From Candolleomyces eurysporus (taxonomy: Eukaryota; Basidiomycota; Agaricomycetes; Agaricales; Psathyrellaceae), in NCBI GenBank assembly GCA_027579435.1, contig JANBPK010000925.1, positions 1-64,000 of the forward strand: a stretch of DNA of 64,000 nt, read 5' to 3'. Of the stretch, positions 31,721 to 41,766 are shown one piece after another. Positions within the stretch are counted from its first letter, which is position 1, and each line of letters begins with the position of its first letter. A model generated the notes under the pieces. That model was not told the origin of the DNA. It saw only the letters and a program-made list of their open reading frames with translations, and did not search any database. Made by a program: the position numbers and the translations under genes.

Positions 31721-33245
31721 TCAGACAGCGCGACCAAGTTTATCGTAGTCAGGTTGGGAGTAACATGAGAGAGTAGGGCTACAGGGCTCGATAGAGGACG
31801 AGAAAAGAGAGTCTTCTTTTGATTTGCAAGGTGAACATGCAGTTGTTGGGGTTTGAAGAGTCGTAAGGGAATCGTGTGGCTTCGCATCAGCTAATTTCAG
31901 AGAGGGTGGGGAAGACATTGTCGTTGAATAAACAGGGAGAGTGGAAGACGACGATTGAGACAATATCGTAGGTCGTGGTTGTAGATAGTTTCTTCTGGAC
32001 GGAATGTCAACGTTGGCAAAGATGAGAGAGCAAAAGCGAAATGCTCACCCAAATGAACGAAGCTTTTCTTGAGTTCCAAAGCCAGACGGCGAGGGTGCCG
32101 ATCGGAACGGTTTGGTCACCCACAGGAAGGCATCCTTGTAGCTCTTCCTTGCTTCTGCTGCCAGCCCAAAGAAAGTGAAAAATATGACGGCACAAACGGG
32201 GACCATCCACCGCGAAAACTCAATGCCCACAGATCCTAGATGGTTCATTTTCCACACAACTGCAGGATATCGCCCAATACGACCGTAGTCAAAATGTGTG
32301 TCTTCCCAGCTGATCCAGGGAGAGACGGGGGTAGCAACTGAATTGAGCCAGATGGTGAAAATAGAGAGAGGCGTGGTGAGCATGATGTCAGTCATAGCGA
32401 GGGCCATCAGTCGGAAGTATCGACTGAATGTGAGCGAGGATTGGTTGGACCTTAGGAAGGAGCTGAATTCTAGACGCCGTCGGTTGAAGGCGATAAGTGT
32501 AGCAACTGGATGTAACTTAGTTTTTAGAAGCTAAACGGAGAGTTGGGCGACGCACTGCAGTAGGATGCTGAGATGATTCCAATTACCAACGGCCAAATGG
32601 TTCCAAGGAAAAAAGCTGGAATCGTGTTATAGATCGCAGGGAAACACCCGACGTCTTCAAGGATATCAAAGCGGTGTCCTTGAACGACGTATTCTAAGAC
32701 TATGTTAGCACCAGGCGAGAAAGAGGAGATGAAAGTGGCGACGTACGAACTGCAACAAACATCAAGGGGAAGACCAGACAGATCAAAGTGTCAACCAAAA
32801 TAGCTCTATATTTCTGAAGGAATGAAGAATCAGCTTCAGGCGACGGCCACAAGACCTGACGCGGGGCTTACATCTCTGTGAGTCACTGCAACGGCTTGAA
32901 CGTTGGCAATCTTGTACAACCGACGATTGATACACAAAGAAGAGGCTGGAATGGCCACCGACGAGCCCATCATAATTCGAATAGCTGAGAAATAGGTGAG
33001 AGGAGCGATAAAGAGAGAGGTTTACAAAACTTACATATTTCACACCAGATAGGTGCATGGTTGACGACGTTGTCGTGCCACACAATGGAGTTGACGAATT
33101 GGTTCATGCACGCAATGGCGACCCAGAGCATGTAGTAGACGGTTCCCGAGTTCCATGCGTGAAGATGCCAAGGAAGGGGTATAACAGACAGGATGAAACC
33201 GAGCAAGGCGAAGGCAGGAAAGAGTGGAAATGTCGGGTCGGCCAT
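31721..33245 (-). CDS. STE3-type pheromone receptor R3, intact
   Basis: Exons 33245-33035, 32984-32872, 32813-32747, 32693-32556, 32505-32049 and 31994-31721 add up to 420 codons with no break (419 residues). MADPTFPLFPAFALLGFIL start, NHAPIWCEIS, GSSVAIPASSLCINRRLYKI, KYRAILVDTLICLVFPLMF, YVVQGHRFDILEDVGCFP, TIWPLVIGIISASYC, FNRRRLEFSSFLRSNQ, FSRYFRLMALAMTDIMLTT, then WMVPVCAVIFFTFFGLA and a shorter Ser-rich tail (about 110 residues). It lacks the DGIxVTVHT end of R1 and R2. It is transcribed away from pheromone gene P2, the usual arrangement of a receptor and pheromone sub-locus. It couples to the G-protein/MAPK mating pathway in known systems. Confidence 0.9.
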
Positions 33246-33845
33246 GACTCGTTAGCAGATGACGGGGAAGACGATTGGAGAACCGCTGGAGGAGGTGGAA
33301 GCACCGTACACCGGAATGAAGCCATTTTATTTTTTGTAAGGCTTGCGTTTTAGCCCTTTGTTCGTCTTGCTGCCTTTGTTCGTCGTCTAACGCACGATGT
33401 TTGGCGTTTATTTGCGTTCATCCCGAACAATGCGCCAAGCGTGAGAAAAGTCAGAATGTCACGGTGTCACAATAGTTGTGACACCCTCGTGACGTCTGCG
33501 ATCACCTCGAGCGCGGAGAAATACATGCCAAACATGGCACGCAGATCGGGGCACAGCTAGATCTCCCAGAGAAAAATAGGGTATTCGCTGCAGGGAAGAC
33601 AACAATGCCTGACTCGTTTTTCGATTACTTCCCGGACGGTTGTCCGACAAGGGGTTGTTTGCATCCCAAGTTCCCACCCAAACAAGTATAAAAGCCCTGA
33701 CATTCCGTTCTCTTCGATAAAGCATATTTTTTCCCGACCACTACCTCGAAGCTCACAGCCATCGTCACCCCAATACTCTCTTCGCATTATCAAACTTTTT
33801 TTGCATCCACATATCCCAATGCACCAATCCGACTTCGCCCACTCC
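33246..33845. promoter_or_regulatory. Shared divergent promoter of receptor R3 and pheromone P2
   Basis: Two direct copies of CCTTTGTTCGTC (33355-33366 and 33373-33384, 18 bp apart) give ACAAAGG cores on the minus strand, one of them ACAAAGGGC, one base from the Ustilago PRE. They lie about 110-130 bp upstream of the R3 ATG. HMG-core ACAATG sites lie near 33427 and 33602. A TATAAAA box at 33687-33693 serves P2, about 155 bp before its preferred ATG. Confidence 0.55.
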
Positions 33846-34061
33846 ATGGATATCTTTACGCCCCTCCCTGTCGACAGCCTCCTCCTGGACCAGCACATCG
33901 ACGGTGACATCATCTCCTGGGGAATAGAAGTGGACGTTGCATCACTTCCCGTCGATATCGATTCGTTAGCCTTAGAAGGTCAGCAGGGTGCAAGTGACGT
34001 CCCAGTAAACGCGGAGTACAGCGTTGGGCACCGCAACACTGCTTTCTGCGTCATTGCATGA
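33846..34061 (+). CDS. Mating pheromone precursor P2 (CaaX)
   Basis: The 71-residue frame begins MDIFTPLPVDSLLLDQ and ends NTAFCVIA followed by TGA. The start matches the MDxF rule of the family. An in-frame ATG at 33819 (MHQSDFAH) would add nine residues and is closer to the TATA box, so it cannot be excluded. The middle is acidic (DGDIIS, VDVASLPVDID). The last about 12 residues (YSVGHRNTAFC) would form the farnesylated peptide. The CaaX box CVIA is identical to that of P1, although the rest is unlike it. A GTGAGT...CTCAG intron is likely in the 3' UTR (34104-34160). Divergent from R3. Confidence 0.85.
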   Translation: MDIFTPLPVDSLLLDQHIDGDIISWGIEVDVASLPVDIDSLALEGQQGASDVPVNAEYSVGHRNTAFCVIA

Positions 34062-36305
34062 CTGCGCGACAGTGATAAACATTACGAATTCTTCTGTCCC
34101 ATGGTGAGTTAATCCTTTTTCCCTTGTGCGGTGATGAGTCGGTACTGACGAAGATCTCAGGGACGGTCACGACTCTGCACGCATTTCGACTCGATTCCAT
34201 TGTCTCTACCTGCAAAACTAGGACATGCAATACAACAACCCGTCGCTGTTCTGGAAACAGCCACCCTTGTCCACGAATTTTTCTCATTCAACCTCTATGT
34301 ACTCTATCGCTATTCTATCCCAGCCTGTAAAATACAGCGCTGTGACGATCTTCTCTGTCACGATATCATCATGCTTCCACCGTTCTGCTTACCATATAAC
34401 AAGGTCATTGTAGTACGCAAGGCCCAGTATGTTCTTTATCGTTATTGTTATTTATTTAGAAGCCCATGTACATTCCTTCGTTCTTATCATCCCAAAAGCA
34501 ATGGAACATCGTTCGAGCCCGGAGCTGATTCCTGTTAAAGACTATCACAATTTGCATTCTTCTCTCCTCGATCCGAACCTGTGCCCGCTGTAAATTCTGG
34601 CGAGTCAAGCCTTTCATTCTCACCCTCTGACGTACCGACTCCCGGCCATGCATCCGATGATTTGTAGGGCCTCTTTATTGCATACCCGAGGAACAGAGCG
34701 CGGAGGGAGAACTCCACTTTCGAAACATGTTTCCGCTCCGAGAGTCCGGAGTATAATAAATCCGAATATGCTAGACTTTCAGATACCGAACTTGTGAGTT
34801 AGTTCGGGCGCTGTGAGTCGCGTCAGTCCAAACGGCTCGCTGAGGTGCGGCAGGCGGCCGGGGCGGCGCCGACACGACTCGGACTCAGATAATCCACGAG
34901 CAGGGCGAGATAAGAGATGTCCCAGTACATGATGAGAGCTTGCTTCCATGTACCCTGGTCTCGAAATCTCGGGGTGTCCGAGTCGCGGCCAGGAGTTCAA
35001 TCATATGGGTGTGCCTCGGTCCGACCAGAAACGCATCGTACCACGGGTCCTAGATGATAGTAGCTGTGAGAACTCGTCAATAGTCTCGCCATCTAACGAT
35101 GAGAGCTTCATGTATACGCGACCATGATCGCATCCACTCTACATAAATTTCTCTAAAGCTTGGTCGTTCAAGGAGTCGTGCGAAAACAATTCAGTTTCCG
35201 CGCGCTTCCTTGCAGCGTTGGACGTTGTCAACGTCATCGGATAGGCGCCCAATCAGCTCTCCAAGCTCGCAAGCTCCTAGTACGAACTTGTTATGAGACA
35301 CTGCCACCCTACAGCCGCAGTGCGTTTGATAGACGCTTCAAGCCTTGAGAACCTCTGCGGGGCCTTCATCTTCACGCGCCCGAGGCTCTTCAGGTTCATA
35401 GCCCGCACGTGTGACCTGACTTTTTCTCAGTCAGATGATTACGATACGAGTCGGACCAAGTACCCCAAAATATTGAAAGAAAGATAATTAACGGAATCAG
35501 ATTCTGCCCGGGCTTCCGTCGCTACCGGCTCGGAAAACTTGGAAATTTTCTAGCTGTACCTTGACTAGGCATAGCCGGCGAGAGTGCGAGTGGATGATGT
35601 AGTGGAGCATCCAGCGCTCGCAAATATTCTCGGTGGATGTAACCCTTTGGATCAAGATCCGAGATCCGGAGCTCAGGCCGTGACGAGTTGGATTGGTTTG
35701 TCGNAAAAAAAAATAGCAGTCAGCTGAGCAACNAAAAAAGAAGAGGGAGCAGAAACTCGTGGATAGAGAGGCGAGCTTCTGAGGATGAGCCTCGATCTCG
35801 TTTTGCACCGGATTTGAATTCTCAATTCTGGGGCCCGGGGCTCGATGCCAAGATTTTCTTTGACAACCGCTTCGCAGCTGGCGAGACCTAGCCCACGGGA
35901 GGAGAGGAAGTTAAAAACGGGAAATAGACTAAACGCACATCGACAGACACGTTAGAGTCTAGTACAGATGCGATTGTGAATGTTTCTCTTATGCTTAAGT
36001 TCCGTCTCTAAAGTCCAATATTTGCCGCAGGGTCGCTGAGCAACAAATTTGAGCTCCGCTTTGAGCAGATCGATGACGTACATCAGTAAACGTAAACTTT
36101 GCATTTGTACTTATATAAGCTCTCTTAAGCGACGTTAAGCTAAAAAAAAGTTCAAAAAAGTTCNAAAAGTCGCGAGCTGACGAGTTTACGTCTATTTTAG
36201 CAAAAAGCTCTGCCAAATTTGGCGGGAGAATGGCCCGGAAAAGCGAAAAAGAGCAAAAGTAAATTACCGGTTTCCTGATGTAGTAAGCGCCCTCTGCAGC
36301 TTACC
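34062..36305. other. Gene-poor region
   Basis: Apart from the P2 3' UTR I see no supported gene, although many short frames exist. Ns at 35704, 35733 and 36164 sit beside A runs. An AAAAAGTTC phrase repeats at 36143-36170. Confidence 0.45.
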
Positions 36306-37311
36306 ATGGCCTTCGAAAACGCCCATAACTTTGTCATCCACCATGCAACCTTCATATCCAGTGAAGTAGCAAACTTCTCTTTACCTACAACTGGTAAGTG
36401 AGTGACAACCTTTCTATGCTAACTTTGGGCTCCACGCCATCGCCGTCATTAGAGTTAACCGTCATTAGGGACGTCTACAGCAATCAACTCCCAGGGCCAT
36501 ACTACTCCTGTCAATACCACAACTATCCTGCAGACGCAGTGCCTTTGTCAAACGCTACAAGCTTTGAGTGGCTCCGCTGCACCTTCATTGCCTCGCTCAA
36601 TCAAGGCGACCGTCACGGTTGACGCCCTTCGCTATCGGCGAGGACCAAGGACAAGCTGCGATGCTATAGGCCAATACTCTATCGGAACCAAGATTGAGAT
36701 AATCTCTTATACTTCAGAAAATACGACGGTTGTGAACGGCGATCCGTGAGTGCGATACGCTGCTATCGTCCGGCCATCTTTATGAATAATAGGTTGTCGT
36801 CGCTCGTGGGCCGTCAGGAGGTGGGCCCAGCTCACGAACGGGTGGTGGGTTGCTATGTCAGGGGGTCGATATGTCTCCTGCGATGAGCAAATTCCTTTGA
36901 AAAACACCACTTCTAGTATACAGCCGCAGGGCATTAACCAGATGGTTCAACCCTTAAGTACCTCCGCCACACCTTCAGCCCCTCGGTCAACAATTCGGGC
37001 TACTGTCAAGGTTGATGGTCTTCGCTACCGGCGAGGCCCACGTACAAGCTGCGACGCTATAGGTCAATACCCTATCGGAACCAAGATTGAGGTCGTCTCC
37101 TTCACCTCGGAGAATACGACGGTTGTGAACGGTGATCCGTGAGTGCGATGCGCTGTTATCCAGTTGCCTGTGCTCATTGAACTCTGCGTCCTTGTCGCTC
37201 TCGATTTACAGGAGGTGGGCCAAGCTCACTAACGGATGGTGGGCCGCTTTGTCGTGGGGTCAATACGTTGCCTGTGATGACCCTATTCCTGCCGGAGGCT
37301 CTCCAGAATAG
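36306..37311 (+). CDS. Tandem SH3b-like domain protein with an NLR-type N-terminal motif
   Basis: Exons 36306-36393, 36469-36745, 36818-37138 and 37212-37311 give 261 residues. It starts MAFENAHNFVIHHATF, the same short motif found at the N-termini of the NACHT proteins in this window. A Ser/Thr/Gln linker follows, then two SH3b-like (bacterial SH3) repeats. Each begins KATVTVDALRYRRGPRTSC or a close variant, has IGQYxIGTKIE and ENTTVVNGDP, and ends WAxLTNGWW...YVxCD. Each repeat is split by an intron at the same place (after NGDP), so the second arose by exon-pair duplication. Fungal SH3b-like domains are usually taken as peptide or wall-glycan binding; no signal peptide is visible, so an intracellular role is likely. 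Confidence 0.75.
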
Positions 37312-39925
37312 CCCTTTGCATTCTTTATCTACCGCAATTACTATCAGTCACTCGTACCGCTTTGAATACGATTCTTTTCCGCCACAAAACCGCAGCAGTC
37401 GCTTTCAGATTGAGAACAAGTCACTCATTGCCTTGTCGTCTGTGTAGATGAACGACAGGAGAAGCTGGGTGAAGATTAACTGCAGGCGTCGTTTGCAAGC
37501 TTGAAGAGTCGACTCTCTTCACCTTGGGGGTATGTAGCAATAGCGGCTTCCAGCGATTCTTTCTTAAAATATCTTCAAGTGATACAAACATACCCAGAGT
37601 CTTCCGGAGAATTTTGAGTTTCTTGCGGTGGACTCAAACGTCGTTCCAAATCAGGGCCTGGTGTTGTGATTGATATTGACAGCAAGAGTAGCTGTCATGG
37701 TACCTACAATGCACCGTTTATTTGAGCTCGCTGTGTCCGTGGATGTGCTAATACTGTTGTTTCTTGGCTGCTATCTTTGAAGAACACAAAATGTGGCCCC
37801 TGCCAATCCTGATGGCGCTGTCAGATCGTCGATCACCATTACGTTGAGATGCGAACGCTGTTGTCTCTCCAAGTCCGCGTCAACATTGACATGCACGGTG
37901 GACAGCCCAAAAGCATGACTGGTCGAGCGTATATAACGGCAATATTTTCTCATCCAACGAAAGAAAACATCTTCATTGACCCACTACCGAGCTCTCCCTG
38001 AATCCAGCCTGAGCCTCGATCATTTTGTACTCTATGGAACAAACATCAGTCAAGAATTATTATCCAGGGTCCGGTGCTCTTGAGGACTTCAGCTTTTGTC
38101 CCTATGATTAACTCCAAGCTGTGAATCGGACATTATGTTTAAGTTCTGGCCTTCCTGCTGTCACCTATGTACAGTTTGATATCGCAAACCAGCGGGAGCG
38201 AGATCTCGCTTCGTTCATGGATGACTGACTAAAATGCACCGGTGAGGGTCGTATTCTCATGCTATATGCTTGCTCAACGACCTGCATCCTGAGGGTTGGC
38301 CCCAACCTTTTGCTGTCTTTCTCCTTCTACCGTATCAGGATTGTCGCCCAATGGGCTACCGCCCGCCATGCTGTCCCAGATGTCAGTCACTTGAGATTTG
38401 TTTATATCTGAGGAAGGGAGAGGATTTCCATGAGTGGCTCTAGTGTCTGCATGAAAAATACCTCGTTGATAAATTTAGAGATCCACTTGGATGGGATGGC
38501 CAGGACGTCAGTGGAGTTCAGATGGCGCTGAAGAATCCTGTAAAAACTGATGTGGTCCGAGATACCGTCGGCGGCGGCGACGCCAGTGACATACTTCAAT
38601 GCTGTCTCTCGATACAGGATGCATATTTTCTTGAAATCGAGGTGCTATAGGGTACGATTCCAGGGCCAGTATTAGAGGTTTCGACTTTGCGCATGGTTCT
38701 GCCTTATCTAATCTTATCTGCGCTGATCCTTGATCCTCATCTTGCACGAAATCCGCCGGCCTGGTTTTCTTTCGAATTTGTTCCTTTCCTTCCATGCACT
38801 CCCCTTGAAGCTTGAAAGTCTGTTACCAGCAAGTCAGCTGTCCCCTTCTCTTCCAACGTGGATGCCTCGCCGCGTATAAAAAGAACCCCAGGTTACAAGG
38901 CTCATATAACCCAACTCAAAGAGCTTGCAGGTGTCGATTAGCATTCCTTTCCTTTCACTTGCTCCCTCTGTTCTGTCTCACCTCTCCAAGTCTCAGAGAG
39001 GACACACTTCCAAGGTCTTCTGCCTTTCAGCTCCGCCGAGTCCGCGACGATTACTGTACTTGCGTGATCAATGCCTACGTCAATCGGCGTCGCCAGTCCN
39101 AAACGTCAAGAGATACGGTCAAGTTTATGTTAATTGTGGGGGAAAACGCTGTGTGTGTACACCCTGCATTCTCTTTTCGCACGTACGAGAACGGCGACGT
39201 CTGCCGCCCACTCACGCTCCCAGCTACCAAACCATGATCTGACTCGGAACGACGGAGAGAGACTACCTGTGCCCACGAGATCTCATCTAGTAGCGGAACG
39301 TCTCAACCTCAGTCTTGTTTTCATTCTTCCAGCTGTTATCATTTCCACGTACTGTGCATTACCAGTGTCAATTTCAAGTCAATCCCATCGAAACTGCAGC
39401 AAAATGTGACCCTGTTTACACCTCTTTACTCGGGAGGGCGGCTTCACCGCCTGGCAACAGACAGGGGCTTCCACCACTACCCGCTGCTTGTCTTTGAGTG
39501 GGTACAGTTTGACATTCAAGCTCTTTCCAGATTTTGCTGTAAATCGATCCACACCCTTTCTCCGTTCCGAATCTCGAGTTTCTTTTTGTAAGACGGCGCA
39601 AATGGGGTTTCTATGTGTGCTTTTCTTTATGAAGGACTGTACGATGACAAGCGAGCATGGGGCATTCGTTCTTGTTCTTTCTCAGCAAACTTTACCGGCC
39701 ACAGGTGTGGCGTTCTTCCGTATCCTCTCAATCTTTTATGATACAAGTATTGTTCTCAGAGCTCACAGCAACAATGTGGGCGGTTGTGATCGCACTGCTG
39801 TGGCTTCAATTACATTATGAAGACCCCACACCAGAAGTCTCTCCCGTGGGTATATAAAGCCAGCTTTTTCGCCTCCTAGCCGTCAGATCACTCACTCCTC
39901 AGCCTATTTCTCCACTCTGATTCCA
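37312..39925. other. Long gene-poor spacer
   Basis: No frame on either strand has recognisable domains; the best are about 95-140 codons at 38508-39237. An N at 39100. The end of the region carries TATATAAAGCC (about 39846-39856), the likely promoter of the next gene. Confidence 0.45.
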
Positions 39926-40583
39926 ATGTCAAGTCACTCCAGCACAGGTGCGGATACCACGACGGTGAATTTTGTGCAGACCGGCGGCTTTCAAANTTTC
40001 AAACAACAACAACTACCAGCCCGGAAGCAGGCATGAAAACCCGGTCTACATTATGCAGAGTGGCGTCTATCGTCTCGCGAGCCCAGGGGCCGTTCGCCGA
40101 CCGCCCAATGGTAATAGACCTCCTGCTGCGCGCAATGCCAACGCCCACACCCCAGACGGCCACTTCGCCGGTCAGAGGATTTATAGTAGCAGTATGGATA
40201 TTCTACTCTTATTTTTCATTAGCTTTCTCTGATTTTTGAATCATTGTCAGCCGACTCTAGGAACTGGGAGCCGGGTCCAACGCGTTACATATCTCGGAGC
40301 TCAAGGAAGGCAGACAAGACGGGTGCTGGGCCCTGTAGCGGCGAAGGCAAATCCAAGGGTGGGTGTTCCATGCTTGATATTGGTTCAATGAATTGACATT
40401 CCGTTTTTTTTGACAGGAGAGACCTCGCTCGACCCCAACGAGAAGGTCGCTCCTGCTAGCACTGATGGTGGTGCCTCGTCTCTGGTAGAAGAGTCCTCCA
40501 AGACCGTCGCCACTGAGTCGCCTTTGGATGAATGGGAGGACATCAGCGGAGTGGAAACTAGCGATGACCGGACTGGCCAATGA
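39926..40583 (+). CDS. Small orphan protein
   Basis: Three exons: 39926-40191, 40251-40358 and 40417-40583 (about 180 residues). A TATA box lies 70-80 bp upstream of the ATG (MSSHSSTGADTTTVNF). An N at 39996 shifts the frame, after which the text runs NNNNYQPGSRHENP...VRRPPNGNRPPAAR. Exon 2 is basic (SRSSRKADKTG) and exon 3 is acidic (LDEWEDISGVETSDD). No signal peptide, helix or known domain. The splice sites and the frame across both introns agree, which is the main support for a real gene. Confidence 0.55.
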
Positions 40584-41766
40584 TCGTCCCGGGGCATGCA
40601 AATTTTGCTGTCTGTGCAGTCTTGTCTCTTATTTCATCTTCTATGTAAACCGACGGGGTTTGATTTATCAAACCTTGTACAACAGTGTTTCTCTGTTCAA
40701 TCATCCGATATTTAAATGTACCGTTTAATCGTTGTCCCTCTCCAACGCAGTTGTCTCAGGTTACCGTGAGGAAGCAGTGTTTGAACGAAATGACTTCTAA
40801 CTTATTATAATGGAGTATTCAACAAACCCAAAGAGGGCTGTTGTATTGATTGAAGGGGGAGATCCAACGACAATCAAAAAGTAGGATTCTATTAATCGTG
40901 ACAGAATAACCGAAATGACTCGCCTCTCAAGGCTCCAGCGGCGCAGGTGGCCCCGCTGGAGTGAGCGAACTTAGGAAGACATCAAGAGAGAAAGGGAGCA
41001 GTATACATACACATGGTCTGAGTGGAAGTAAGAAAGTTCTGCAATTCGATGCCGGACAATGTAATCGACAATGTGTTCACCAGTTTGAGGAACAACAGAC
41101 TCGCTTTTCAATTGAAGCGAACGACTTTTCCGCTTGGGAGCACATCTTGCCACATCAAGGACATTGCACGCACCATAACGTTCTGTTTCGACTAGTAGTC
41201 ACCACAGGCAAAGATTTATAAGATCAGAGGCTGAATGTTCCCACAAATCAACACACAAATTTTAAAGACAGGATTGGGTTCTTTTACTGACAGAATCCTT
41301 GCCCATATTCAAAATTTTGCCCACAATTCAGTCTTGGAGGAAATGGTTTGAACATATTTTGAATATTTTCCCAGACTGAATCCCTTTTCTTGGCAGTGCA
41401 TTGGGCAGTTCTGGATCAAATGGAGTCCCAAATTCAAAATAAGTCCAACTGCATTTTTTCCAAGCACAAATTGTTTGAAATGTTTAAAATTTATATAGTC
41501 ATTTAGCTTTCTACTATATCAAATAATTGATTCAAAATTTAGGAGACCATTTGTGGGAACAGTTGTTCCTTGACCAAATTCATCCATGCCTGTAGTGTTG
41601 GCGATTCTGGAGTCTAGACATAGCGCTTCCTTTGGGGACAACGGAAGGACCATCGGAGGCAAGCCCGAAACTATGACCCGCTGATCTGGAGTTCCCACGG
41701 TCCAAATTGAATGACTCGGATAAATCCGACGAACCTCTTTTTTTTTCGAAACAGGTGCCATTAAAG
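40584..41766. other. Spacer with an AT-rich inverted-repeat unit
   Basis: 41236-41561 is AT-rich and bounded by a 13-bp inverted repeat (TGTTCCCACAAAT...). Inside is a second inverted pair (ATTCAGTCT...AGACTGAAT). No gene is supported. Confidence 0.5.
41236..41561. mobile_element. Weak MITE candidate, 326 bp
   Basis: A 13-bp perfect terminal inverted repeat (41236-41248 and 41549-41561), AT-rich interior and no coding capacity. No target duplication was identified, so this could be a fortuitous hairpin region. Confidence 0.3.

Noticed and set aside
34779..35000. Stretch with GGCGGCCGGGGCGGCG and ACTCGGACTC motifs, considered as a repeat or tRNA relic
   Set aside because: No cloverleaf, A/B box or second copy could be found.
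36130..36175. AAAAAGTTC repeats considered as a microsatellite or regulatory array
   Set aside because: Only two to three imperfect units with an N in the middle.
38812..39237. 141-codon plus-strand frame
   Set aside because: Cys/Arg-rich random-looking sequence, crosses an N, no domain or splice support.
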